Assembly (NCBI GenBank): GCA_937892695.1
Contig: CALBJK010000249.1
Location: forward strand, 1 to 15,077
DNA from: an uncultured Prevotella sp.
GTDB taxonomy: Bacteria; Bacteroidota; Bacteroidia; Bacteroidales; Bacteroidaceae
DNA: 15,077 nt
Reading direction: 5' to 3'
The notes under the pieces are model-generated. The model did no database searches, was not told the DNA's origin, and saw nothing but the letters and a program-made list of their open reading frames with translations. The position numbers and the translations under genes are program-made. Below are positions 5,771 through 14,900 of this stretch, piece by piece (positions within the stretch are counted from its first letter, which is position 1; each line of letters begins with the position of its first letter).

Positions 5771-6964
5771 TCAGGCGCGGTCGGCCTTCAAGCGGTCGGC
5801 CATTGCCAGTCCGAGAGCCTCACATCCGGCCTTGGTCTCGGGTGTGAGAGCCTGTTTTATTTCAACAGGAACGCCGACAGGCTCGAAATGCAGACGTGTC
5901 GTGTTCCATTCTTCTATCTTGGCTACAGCCTTGCTTGCCCAGCCGTAGCTGCCGAACCATCCGATGTAATGGTTTTTTATGTCACGGTTGGCCAGTTCGG
6001 AGAGTAGCACGTCCATCTCGTGATACAGACCGGTATTATAGGTCGGTGCCCCCACAATCAGCCCGCGATAGCGGAACACGTCGCGTATGATGTACGAATG
6101 GTGAGTCTTGGATACATTGTGAAGCACGATGTTGCGTATGCCGGCCTGGCTTGCGGCACGGGCGATAGCCTCGGCGGCGCGCTCGGTGTTGCCGTACATC
6201 GTACCGTAGCAGATGACGATACCCTCGTCGGTATCGTAGCGGCTCATGCGGCCGTACAGGTCTACTACCTTCTGGAGGTGTTCGTGCCATACAGGCCCGT
6301 GGGTCGAGCAGATATAGTCGAGCCTGATTCCGGAGAGCTTCTTCAATGCGTTCTGTACGGGCACGCCGTATTTGCCTACGATGTTGGAGTAGTAGCGCAC
6401 CATTTCCATCCAGAACGGGTCGCAGTTGATTTCATTGTCTATCAGTCCGCCGTTGAGCGCGCCGAAACAGCCGAATGCGTCGCCCGAGAACACTACGTGG
6501 TCTGTTGTGTCGATTGTGACCATCGTCTCAGGCCAGTGCACCATGGGTATCATGACAAACTGGAGCGAATGGTGTCCCAGCTCGATGACATCGCCGTTTT
6601 TCACCTCTACCTCGTTGCCCCATATGCCGTAGAAACCTTCCATAAGCCCGAAAGTCTTCTTGTTGCCGACAATCTTTACGTCGGGATAGTACTTGCGTAT
6701 CAGGGCGAGAGAACCGCTATGGTCCGGCTCCATGTGATTGATGACGACATAGTCGATGGGGCGGTCGCCGATGACGGCATGGATGTTCTCGATGAATTGG
6801 CTGAAAAAGTCAACTTCGACGGTATCTACCAGACATACTTTATCATCTACGATGAGGTATGAATTATACGACACTCCGTTGGGCAACGGCCACAAGCCTT
6901 CAAAGAGAGCCTTGTTGCGGTCGTTCACACCGACATAATAAATCTTGTTCTTAATCTCTATCAT
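5771..6964 (-). CDS. Flavodiiron protein (FprA-type A-type flavoprotein)
   Basis: Cytoplasmic reductase that uses a non-haem diiron site and FMN to reduce O2 to water and/or NO to N2O, protecting anaerobes from oxygen and nitrosative stress. The 397 residues hold two domains. A metallo-beta-lactamase-like domain (1 to about 245) keeps all canonical iron ligands: His77, Glu79, Asp81 and His82 in HMEPDH, His143 in MVHWPE, Asp162 in SGDAFG, and His222 in STHGP. A flavodoxin domain follows (about 249-397) with the FMN phosphate loop YGTMYGNTERAAEAIA and APTYNTGLY. There is no C-terminal rubredoxin or NADH-oxidase extension, so the electrons must come from a separate rubredoxin or similar carrier not seen here. 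O2 versus NO preference cannot be decided. Its start overlaps the end of the sugar-kinase gene by 14 bp, so the two share one mRNA. A strong hairpin follows the stop. Confidence 0.97.
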   Translation of the reverse strand: MIEIKNKIYYVGVNDRNKALFEGLWPLPNGVSYNSYLIVDDKVCLVDTVEVDFFSQFIENIHAVIGDRPIDYVVINHMEPDHSGSLALIRKYYPDVKIVGNKKTFGLMEGFYGIWGNEVEVKNGDVIELGHHSLQFVMIPMVHWPETMVTIDTTDHVVFSGDAFGCFGALNGGLIDNEINCDPFWMEMVRYYSNIVGKYGVPVQNALKKLSGIRLDYICSTHGPVWHEHLQKVVDLYGRMSRYDTDEGIVICYGTMYGNTERAAEAIARAASQAGIRNIVLHNVSKTHHSYIIRDVFRYRGLIVGAPTYNTGLYHEMDVLLSELANRDIKNHYIGWFGSYGWASKAVAKIEEWNTTRLHFEPVGVPVEIKQALTPETKAGCEALGLAMADRLKADRA

Positions 6965-7916
6965 TGGTTTCGTTATTGTTTTTCAGTTCTTCTTTCATAC
7001 GCATACCGAACTCGGGCGAGACATAATTGAAGATACCCCGGCAGCAGTCGGCCGAGAACATCTGGGCACACTCAACAAGCTTGCCCCACTGTTCACCGTC
7101 AAGGCCGTTGACGATATCCTTGCGGGTGATGCCGTATTTCATCAGTCCGTATACGAAACCGGCATTGAAATTGTCGCCTGCACCGATGGTGCTCACCGTA
7201 TCGGCAGGAGCGACGGGATATTCCTCGCGCAACCCTCCGTCGGCAAAGAGCACTACAGGCTTGGGGCCGTCAGTGTAGATGAAGCGTTTGCTGTAGAACG
7301 AAATCTCCGAGCTATACACCTTGTCGGGATTGTCCATCTTGTATAGTACCTCGAAGTCTTCACGGCTTCCGCGTACTATGTCGGCATAATCGAGATTGTC
7401 GAGCAGGTTTGGGGTCACACGCATCACGTCTGAACTGTGCGCACGGCGGAAGTTCACGTCGTAGTAGACAATAGCTCCATGTTCCCTTGCGTTGTCCAGC
7501 AGTCCTGCCAGCTGAGGGCGCACAGCCGTATCGACGGCATAGAACGACCCGAACACGACTATGTCGTCAGGCTCTATCTTTGGAAAGGAAAAGTCGAGAC
7601 GGTCTCGCGGACTGTCTTTATAGAATATGTAGTCGGCATTGTTGTGTTCGTCGAGAAAGGCAAGCGAGACAGGCGACTTCACTCCGGGGTAGACATTAAT
7701 GTAGTCGGTGCTCACTCCGTTTTCCTTAAGAAAGGCAGTGACATATTCGCCTATCCGGTCATTGCCCACTTCTGACAAAAACTTCGTGTTTACCCCTGCC
7801 CTTCCGAGCGAGACGATTCCGTTGAAGGTCGAGCCTCCCGGAACGGCTTCTACAGGCTTGTGGTTTCTGAAAATGATGTCAAGGACTGTTTCTCCAATAC
7901 CAATTACTTTACGCAT
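6951..7916 (-). CDS. PfkB-family carbohydrate kinase
   Basis: ATP-dependent cytoplasmic sugar or nucleoside kinase of the ribokinase/PfkB fold. From Met at 7916 it has 321 residues: MRKVIGIGETVLDII with the substrate-binding GGSTFNGIVSLGRAGV (27-42), GNDRIGEYV (51-59), and the PfkB signature DTVSTIGAGDNFNAGFVYG (239-257), in which Asp248 of GAGD is the catalytic base. The sequence suits a fructokinase or 2-keto-sugar kinase type, but the substrate cannot be assigned. An upstream in-frame ATG at 7994 is rejected because the -7 and -33 boxes (7965-7995) lie within that extension. The 3' end overlaps the flavodiiron gene by 14 bp. Whether it feeds on sugars released by the neighbouring utilisation locus is unknown; it has its own promoter. 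Confidence 0.92.
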   Translation of the reverse strand: MRKVIGIGETVLDIIFRNHKPVEAVPGGSTFNGIVSLGRAGVNTKFLSEVGNDRIGEYVTAFLKENGVSTDYINVYPGVKSPVSLAFLDEHNNADYIFYKDSPRDRLDFSFPKIEPDDIVVFGSFYAVDTAVRPQLAGLLDNAREHGAIVYYDVNFRRAHSSDVMRVTPNLLDNLDYADIVRGSREDFEVLYKMDNPDKVYSSEISFYSKRFIYTDGPKPVVLFADGGLREEYPVAPADTVSTIGAGDNFNAGFVYGLMKYGITRKDIVNGLDGEQWGKLVECAQMFSADCCRGIFNYVSPEFGMRMKEELKNNNETNDRD

Positions 7917-7964
7917 CGTATGCTTGTTTATAATCCCTAAAATGATTGTTGACTGATGTGGCTG

Positions 7965-7995
7965 CAAATTTATTGAAAAAAAACAAGACAGCAAA
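7965..7995 (-). promoter_or_regulatory. Promoter of the sugar kinase-flavodiiron operon
   Basis: On the minus strand TTTG (7995-7992) and TAAATTTG (7972-7965) match the Bacteroidetes -33 (TTTG) and -7 (TAnnTTTG) elements with a spacer of 19 bp, the preferred distance. The predicted start near 7958 gives a leader of about 42 nt before the ATG at 7916. It is the best promoter match in the window. Confidence 0.8.
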
Positions 7996-8057
7996 GCATC
8001 GCCGTCGTTTATTTTAAGAACTTACACTGACGACTTTGCATCTGCCATACGAAATTA

Positions 8058-8082
8058 ATGCCCGAACCAAACAGACGGGCAT
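8058..8082 (-). terminator. Possible terminator of the glycoside hydrolase gene
   Basis: ATGCCCG (8058-8064) and CGGGCAT (8076-8082) form a 7-bp stem with an 11-nt loop, 39 bp past the hydrolase stop on the minus strand. The following bases are TAATTTCG, only a weak U-tract. It separates the utilisation locus from the kinase promoter. Confidence 0.5.
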
Positions 8083-8121
8083 CGTAGCGTACATGAGAAC
8101 GCAGCATGCAGCCAAATACCA

Positions 8122-9660
8122 CTATTCGAACCACATTACAAGACCAGGTTCGGAGCAATCGTTGGCAGTACGACCGGCAAGTCCTATGGTACGCAACACG
8201 TTTCCGGGTATCACAATCCTCTCTTTTTCTATAGTCACATAAGATGTGATGTCTACTGGAGCTTCGAGCAGCAAGTCATGCGCCATCACTCTTGTCCCCG
8301 TCATGTCCTTTCCTGTCATCAAGGTCAGGGTTTTATAATATCCGAAAACACCGATGCGCTGTTTAGCATCAGACGGACCTGTCTTTATGCTGACATTGGC
8401 TTCCACGTTCCTGAACCCTCCCAATTTGTCGCTGACGCGTCCCAATGTCGCTACCGACACATTACCGTTAGGATGACGGCTCGCTACGACATACGGGAGA
8501 CTGCCTTCCGACGTTTCCACGACAGGAAGATCCATGCCTCTGGAAACAGATGCCGGTGCACTTTGGCTGACGTGTTTGCCCACAGCCTTTGTAAACCATG
8601 TGTCTCCTTTCCTGTAAGTATAATCATCGGAAAGTAACAGGCCAGACACTTTCGTGACGTTCTCGTCAGAACGGTACGGAGGTGAAAGCTGCTGCCACCT
8701 GACAGCCCTTGTCACTTCATCAATCATGCGGTTTATAGGACGAGAAGTCAGAATACCGGGAGCATAATCCTGCATCACGAAAGGGAAACGCATTATTCCC
8801 ATCGAAAGCCCAAGTGCGGAACAGATATAAAGTTCGTCTTCACCGTTCAATATTACAGGCGAGTTGGCGGCTCTCGTCAAAAGACTTCCTATCCTCGACA
8901 ATGTGGTAGGGATAGAAAGCTGCCACGTACAATCGTATGTGCGATAAACGTCAGAAAACTCGAGCAACGGCGCGGCATTATCATAATAAGAATCCGTTCC
9001 CTCCTGTCCGTTTTCAAAATCATTCAAAGGTCCGCATGGGATGGCATGTTCGATTATAAGCTGTGGATAAACCTTTTTTGCCAAAAGGCTCAGGAATCTA
9101 CGCCACTTTACGTCACCACAATATCTTCCCCAATCCACTTTCCAGTAGCTGATGCCTGCCTTCTTGCTCCATTTTAACCGCTCACGCCAGAAATCCTCGT
9201 TCCATTTATCTTTCTTATAGTTCGCGTCATCTTCCTGTGCACATATCCAAATACCTGCACCCTTCCACCCTGCGGCCTTGACGTTAGCTACCATGGTGCA
9301 AAGACGTTTCTCCGGTGTATTACCATAATCGGGAAATTTGCTCTCCGAGATTTCCTGACAACCGAAATATGGTTCTGGTTGTTTTTTTCTGCCGTCAAAA
9401 GGCAAATCCCAGCCGTCGTCCAACATAAATAATAACTGGCTTCTCACTTCCGGATAATAAGTGACGGCCCAGCCGTCCGTGCCGAACAGGCTATGGTGGT
9501 TAAGTACATCACGTACAGTGCTGTCCTTGAGTCCTTCAGACTTGATATTCTGACAATACCAGGTACAATAATAATTCACTGGTAATGAAGTGCTGTTATC
9601 TGACTTGACAGAAAGAGAACAAATTAATAAGAAAAAGAAGATTGCAATTTTTAGTTTCAT
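8122..9660 (-). CDS. Secreted clan GH-D-like glycoside hydrolase (alpha-galactosidase-like)
   Basis: 512 residues with a cleavable signal peptide (MKLKIAIFFFLLICSLSVKS), so probably periplasmic. The (beta/alpha)8-type catalytic part (about 28-330) shows LFMLDDGWD (77-85), GWKGAGIWICAQE (131-143) and SYWKVDWGRYCGD (171-183). The Asp in KVD (Asp176) is in the position of the GH27/GH36 nucleophile. SDVYRTYD (236-243) offers Asp243 as a candidate acid/base by analogy with the R-x-x-x-D of GH27. A C-terminal part (about 340-512) looks like a beta-rich domain. The assignment to GH27 or GH36 is not clear, and the conserved signatures of neither are complete. Retaining removal of alpha-linked galactose or a related sugar is an inference. 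It follows SusC/SusD in the same direction after a 250-bp gap, fitting a polysaccharide utilisation locus. Confidence 0.7.
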   Translation of the reverse strand: MKLKIAIFFFLLICSLSVKSDNSTSLPVNYYCTWYCQNIKSEGLKDSTVRDVLNHHSLFGTDGWAVTYYPEVRSQLLFMLDDGWDLPFDGRKKQPEPYFGCQEISESKFPDYGNTPEKRLCTMVANVKAAGWKGAGIWICAQEDDANYKKDKWNEDFWRERLKWSKKAGISYWKVDWGRYCGDVKWRRFLSLLAKKVYPQLIIEHAIPCGPLNDFENGQEGTDSYYDNAAPLLEFSDVYRTYDCTWQLSIPTTLSRIGSLLTRAANSPVILNGEDELYICSALGLSMGIMRFPFVMQDYAPGILTSRPINRMIDEVTRAVRWQQLSPPYRSDENVTKVSGLLLSDDYTYRKGDTWFTKAVGKHVSQSAPASVSRGMDLPVVETSEGSLPYVVASRHPNGNVSVATLGRVSDKLGGFRNVEANVSIKTGPSDAKQRIGVFGYYKTLTLMTGKDMTGTRVMAHDLLLEAPVDITSYVTIEKERIVIPGNVLRTIGLAGRTANDCSEPGLVMWFE

Positions 9661-9683
9661 AGTTAATTATATTACAGATGATT

Positions 9684-9700
9684 TTGATTGATACAATCAA
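9684..9700. promoter_or_regulatory. 17-bp palindrome upstream of the glycoside hydrolase gene
   Basis: TTGATTGATACAATCAA is a perfect 7-bp inverted repeat around ATA. It ends 23 bp before the ATG at 9660, within the 50 bp that lie between the hairpin at 9712-9761 and the gene. Its place and size fit an operator, but no regulator is visible and no clear TAnnTTTG box accompanies it. Confidence 0.4.
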
Positions 9701-9711
9701 CGACTTCAAAA

Positions 9712-9761
9712 AAGAAAGGAAAAGCAGACACCTTTGGGCGGTTCTGACTGTTTCCTTTCTT
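9712..9761 (-). terminator. Terminator-like hairpin between susD and the hydrolase
   Basis: Bases 9712-9722 and 9751-9761 pair perfectly over 11 bp (aagaaaggaaa with tttcctttctt). The stem continues, after a 2-nt bulge, with CAG (9725-9727) against CTG (9748-9750). On the minus strand the stem runs directly into TTTTTT, the form of an intrinsic terminator, about 150 nt after the SusD stop. The stem is weak in GC. It could lower expression of the downstream enzyme relative to susCD. Confidence 0.6.
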
Positions 9762-9814
9762 ATTATGGTACTCATGTTACAGATTTCTTATATATGTTTT
9801 TCAGTCCGTATAAC

Positions 9815-9841
9815 GTGGCATTTCATCGTATAAAATGCCAC
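9815..9841 (-). other. Stem-loop downstream of susD
   Basis: GTGGCATTT (9815-9823) and AAATGCCAC (9833-9841) form a perfect 9-bp stem with a 9-nt loop, 70 nt after the SusD stop. No T-run follows on the minus strand. It may protect the susCD 3' end or be an RNA processing site. Confidence 0.5.
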
Positions 9842-9910
9842 ATTCTGCAACGTGAGAAATATAGCTTCTGCAGATCATTGATTATAAAACGGTTGAGATA
9901 TTGCATCAAT

Positions 9911-11941
9911 TCATTTCTTTGCCGGCTCGCCAGCTACAGTTCCCCAGTACGGATTTTGGTAAAGCGGACTGAGTTCAGGCGAAGCATGGTCTGAGGCCGT
10001 CAGTATAAGTTGTTTTATCGGCAGCGGCTGCAGATAATGGGCCATGTGCCAGGTAAGTCCGCCGACAAAGCTGTTGTTCGTCATGTTTACTTCGTGCGGA
10101 CGCATGTATTCGCTCAGCTTTGGCGACGATACATTAGGTGTCCGCCCACTGCCGTCACCATCAAATGCAAGTTTTGTTTTCCCGTTTTCATCGTTGTACC
10201 AATTTTGCATCGGTGTGTTCCAAAGATGCATTCCTTCGATGTGTACCGAAGTTTCCATAAGCTGGTCTAATGAGCGCCAACGCTGCAGGTCCATCCATCT
10301 CAATCCTTCGGCAATAAGCTCGCTTCGGCGTTCACGTCGGATATTGTAAAGCACAACATCGGTCAGCTTCTCGCCACATGAATAAGCGCCCCAGTCGCCG
10401 TCTTCTTTTGCCATATCAGTAACCTGAATTGTGGTGCTTGGGTCAATAGCTTCGCCTTTGAAACCGGCTTTTTCTCTCACCGTACGCCAATATTCGAGAA
10501 TATGTCCGTCGTTTATGTTATGCGTCAGTTCGTATTTGGCTTCCATGTAATTGAGCAGTGCTTCGGTAGCACGGAACAATGCAGCGGCATTCGTACATCC
10601 CGAACCCAAACCTATAGCCTTGTCAAAAGTTCCGCCTTTGCGCAAAGTATATCCGGTACTGTAGAAGTTGTCACCGCCTTTGATGATTTCTGGCTTTGGT
10701 TCGTCAATGGCAAATCCGCCAGAACTATTCATGTTCTTGAACAGATTCTTCTGTCCCGGCACTTTAATGAATATCGTAAGGCGCGGGTCGCGATCTTTTA
10801 CGGCGTCGGTAGTTGTCTGGTCGTTGTAAACGTAAGACGAGGCGTAGCGAGGCCGTCCGTCCTTCATAAGATAGGTTTCGACAAAGCCCCTTGTTACACC
10901 TATAGCATAATTGCCTTCTTGTACTGAGGACTCCACCATGTTAACCACACCCAACGAGTGGTTATATTCCCGCCAGAGTAATATTTCGGGAGTGCCCGAC
11001 ATGTCGGTGGTACCCCAAAGGCTGAAATATGGATTATCGGGGTCGGTGGTGCTCTGTGGTATCGTTCCGGTATTTGTGACAAGCATTCCTTTGTATTTCT
11101 CGGCCACATATTCGGAGGCATCGGCTGCTACGCCGTAAAAATACTCTGATTCTTTGGCGGCAGAACCAGTCGGGTATTTGTAATTTTTATTGTATTCTTT
11201 TGTCGCTCCAGGCCAGCCTTCACCGTTAGGGACAAAGGGTGTGCCGTCAAAATACCGAAGCCACGAAGCCTCGTACAGAGCCACACGCGATTTCAATAGC
11301 ATCGCCGCATCATAAGATATGCGTGTGTGACGAGCCGAAAATCCATCCTTCTTCAAGTATGTCATGGCCGTGTCGAGAGTGTTTATCACGAAACGCGACA
11401 CTTCGTTACATGGTCTTCGGTCGGCTACGGCAACGAGTGCGCCCTCGTCATCGGGCAGGGTTGACGTGAAGATAGGCAAGTCGCCGAACTTCTGGCGAAG
11501 GTCGAAATAGACGTACGCACGTAGAAAATAAAGTTCACCGATATACTGTTTCAGCGCAACTTCGTCGCCTTTTATAGTTTTAGTGCTGTAACCCGAAAGT
11601 GCCTTTTCGAGCCAGTAGTTCACATTGCGCAGATTACGCCACGACCACGCGTCGTTGGTACTGCTGACAAGCCATAGTCCCGTTCCGAATTTGTTGTCTG
11701 GGATATTGCTCATCTGGTTATCTGTATTGTTGTCAAATCCGTAGATTCCGGCCGTCCATCCGGAGTGTGTAGGCATGATGTCTGTGTAGATAGCATCTAT
11801 TGAAGCCCTTACTTTGTCCGCATCATCGACAAAGCCGTCTGGCGTAATCTGTGACAAAGGTTCTTGTTCCAGCCAGTCAGAGCAGGAAGACAAACCTAAG
11901 GTAAGGGCTATAAGTGATATCGAAAATCTATGTAGTTTCAT
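9911..11941 (-). CDS. SusD/RagB-like surface glycan-binding lipoprotein
   Basis: Outer-membrane lipoprotein that caps a SusC transporter and binds its glycan at the cell surface. 676 residues, slightly longer than most SusD proteins. The signal peptide ends at LGLSSC with Cys20 as lipid anchor, followed by SDWLEQEPLSQ, the usual mature N-terminus. The TPR-rich core shows IGELYFLRAYVYFDLRQKFGDLP (134-156) and a late IRRERRSELIAEGLRWMDLQRW, both hallmarks of RagB/SusD. The substrate cannot be read from the sequence. The start at 11941 is 12 bp after the SusC stop, so the two are translated from one message. Downstream are two hairpins and then the glycoside hydrolase. Confidence 0.97.
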   Translation of the reverse strand: MKLHRFSISLIALTLGLSSCSDWLEQEPLSQITPDGFVDDADKVRASIDAIYTDIMPTHSGWTAGIYGFDNNTDNQMSNIPDNKFGTGLWLVSSTNDAWSWRNLRNVNYWLEKALSGYSTKTIKGDEVALKQYIGELYFLRAYVYFDLRQKFGDLPIFTSTLPDDEGALVAVADRRPCNEVSRFVINTLDTAMTYLKKDGFSARHTRISYDAAMLLKSRVALYEASWLRYFDGTPFVPNGEGWPGATKEYNKNYKYPTGSAAKESEYFYGVAADASEYVAEKYKGMLVTNTGTIPQSTTDPDNPYFSLWGTTDMSGTPEILLWREYNHSLGVVNMVESSVQEGNYAIGVTRGFVETYLMKDGRPRYASSYVYNDQTTTDAVKDRDPRLTIFIKVPGQKNLFKNMNSSGGFAIDEPKPEIIKGGDNFYSTGYTLRKGGTFDKAIGLGSGCTNAAALFRATEALLNYMEAKYELTHNINDGHILEYWRTVREKAGFKGEAIDPSTTIQVTDMAKEDGDWGAYSCGEKLTDVVLYNIRRERRSELIAEGLRWMDLQRWRSLDQLMETSVHIEGMHLWNTPMQNWYNDENGKTKLAFDGDGSGRTPNVSSPKLSEYMRPHEVNMTNNSFVGGLTWHMAHYLQPLPIKQLILTASDHASPELSPLYQNPYWGTVAGEPAKK

Positions 11942-11953
11942 ATTTCCTGTTTT

Positions 11954-14900
11954 TTAGAATGATACATTAAGGCCGAATGAAAGTGTGCGGGAAAGTGGAT
12001 ACCCGTTATTGTTACTACCCGATGTGCCGATTGTTTCGGGGTCGAGGTGTTCTGGAAGACTTGTGAAAGTAGCGAGATTTTCGGCCGAGAAAAATACTCT
12101 TACGTTAGAAAGACCGTATTTCTCAACAAGATTTCGTGGTATGGTGTAGCCCACTTGAAGATTTTTCAGTCTCAGATAAGCTGCACTGAGAAGATAACGG
12201 GTCTGTGTCTGCATGTTTTTCCAAGAGTATTCGACAGGGCGCGGAAGCCATGCGTCGAGGTTCTCGCTTCTGTATCCGTTCTTGACCGACCACGAATCGG
12301 CGTTGCGGAAATAGTCTTGAGTATCTTCAAGACCGATAGAGAACCATCGTCCGCCGCCGTCTACGCCGAACTGGTAAGCTCCGCCTACCCATACGTCTCT
12401 TTTCAGCATACCCTGGAAGAACGCACGTACGTCAAAACCTTTCCACGAGGCGTTAAGGTCAAGACCTATCAGATAGCGCGGTGTAGAATTGCCTATCACC
12501 TTCAAGTCGCCAGGGTCGTTAAGGGTGTTATAACCGTTGCTAACTTTGCCGTCACCGTTAATGTCACGGTACATTATGTCACCGGCTTTCCAGTTGCTGC
12601 CAAGTGCTGTCTGGTCTGTATGTGCCAAGTGCTCATTCATCTCTTCGTCAGTTTTGGCTATGCCGATAGTTTCATAGCCCCATATTTCATTCATGTAACG
12701 TCCGGCAATGTAGTTGCTGAGACTATTTGTGGGGTTGTTCGGATACCGCGTTATCTTTGTCCTTGCATCAGACAAGTTGAAAGAAACACCATAGCCAAAA
12801 CCGTTTTCCAGAACATCGCGCCAAGACACCTGCAGCTCCCATCCTGATGTCCTTAGGTCGGTGTTGTTGGTGACAGGAACATCGGCACCGAGAAAAGCAG
12901 GAAGTTCCGGTGCGTTGCCCACCATGTCTTTCGTGTTGCGGACATACCAGTCGAACGAACCCGTCAGACGGTTGTCAAAGAACCCGAAATCAAGACCGAT
13001 GTCATAGCTTTCGATCTTCTCCCAAGTCAGCTTTGTAGAAACGAGCGACGGCGCATAGACAACGTTCGGTTTCAGTCCGTCCTGCAGCCAATAGCCGGCC
13101 AGAGCACTGTAATTTAACGTCTGGTAGGTGAGATACCAGCTCGATGTGTTCTGGTTGCCCAGCGAACCGTATGAGGCACGCAGCTTCAGCAATCCGACAG
13201 TTTTCTTCAAATCGGCAAAGAAGTTCTCGTTTGCAATGTTCCATCCTATTGATAACGACGGGAAGGTACGCCACATCTGGTCTCTACGGAATCGTGAAGA
13301 ACCGTCGTGCCGGATATTGAGCTCGGCGAGATAACGCTCGTCATAGTTGTAATTGAGTCGTCCGAAGAAGCCTGCTGTCTGCCATTGGTTGCGCCGTCCC
13401 GAAACCGACGGTGTCACCATCTTGCCGTCATAGCTCAATCCTGTCGTTATGTCTATTTCAGGATGGTTATTATCAAGAATGCCGTTGCGCTGTGCGAAGA
13501 AATATCTCTGCTTCAGTTGCTCGGCTTGGAAACCGGCCATAACATTGAAGTTATGTTTCTGACCGAGGTCAAACCCATACTCGGTGTACGCCTGGAAGTT
13601 GAAATAATTCTCCTTGTTATTCGATTCGCTTACCGACGACGAACCGCTGAACGAACCGTGGTTGTGCGTGTTGATGTAAGGATTGTTGTCGACATCATAG
13701 ACGTAAGTGGTTCGAATGTCTTCATGACTGTCATTATTAGAAATTCGGTAAGTAAAGTCTAAATGGGTCTTCCAGTTCTTGACAGGCTCGATGACGAATC
13801 CCAGCTGATGGGTGGTGATATCGCTCTGGGTGCGGCTCTTTCCTCCGTCTCTTAAAGGCAGAGCGGGCGAGGGAGACGACCACAAATGACCGTTCGGGTC
13901 GTAGAGCGGCAACATCGGCCATCCCTGACGTGACATGTCGTTGTAAAGGCTTTCTGTCATGTAAGAAGGACGTTCATAGTCGGTACGGACAAAACGCATC
14001 GAATAGTTCATCTTTATCCATTTTGCCAGATCTGCTCCTATCTTAGCCGTAGCATTATAGCGTTTGTAACGGTCGTCAGCGAGTTTCATAAAACCGTCAT
14101 TGTCAAGATAATTGAGCGACGCATAATAGTTTACCTTCTCCCCTGCTCCGCTGATACTGGCGTTGTGCTCCATGGCAAAGCTTCGGTCTTTGTACACGAC
14201 ATCGTAAATCTGTACGTCGTCGATGCCATATTCGTAGCCGTCATCCCAGTATTGAGTATTGTTGGGATTCTTCTGAGCGGCGTATATGAACGTGCCGTCT
14301 GCACGTTGTCTGACACCCGGACTGTAAGGCTTAGCGTTGTGATACTCTACTATCTGGCTCATGCGTTGGTCGGTGATGAAAGGCGAACCGCCCTCAGCTC
14401 CAGTCAAATCGTTCATCCACGACGAGAAATCGACCGAATTCATCATTTGTTTTTCCCGTATGAGATCGCTGAAACGGAAACTGTTGTTGTAGTTGACGCT
14501 TACCTTGCCTTTCTTTCCTTTTTTGGTAGTTATGAGTATCACGCCGAAAGGAGCACGCGAGCCATAGATAGACGAGGCTGCCGCATCTTTCAGCACCGAC
14601 ACGCTTTCTATGTCCTGAGAATTCAGAGTGTTGATGTCGCCCTCGGCTCCGTCTATGAGTATTAGCGGATCTCCCTTTGACCCTTGGCCTATTGTTCCGA
14701 TTCCACGTACATTGATGGAAGGCGAAGACTCCATTGCACCGCTCGACTGATTGATTTGCAGTCCCGGTACAAGTCCTTGCAGTGCTGTGGCCGCACTCTG
14801 CACAGGACGCTGCGCCAAATCCTTGCTTCCTATTACAGACACAGCTCCTGTCAGATTGACTTTCTTCTGTGTTCCGAAACCTACGACGATAAGTTCGTCA

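Noticed and set aside
6020..6862. Open frame of 280 codons on the plus strand
   Set aside because: Antisense to the flavodiiron gene, which keeps every iron ligand; the shadow has no motif.
12047..12847. Open frame of 266 codons on the plus strand
   Set aside because: Antisense to the SusC barrel region; composition and lack of motifs mark it as a shadow.
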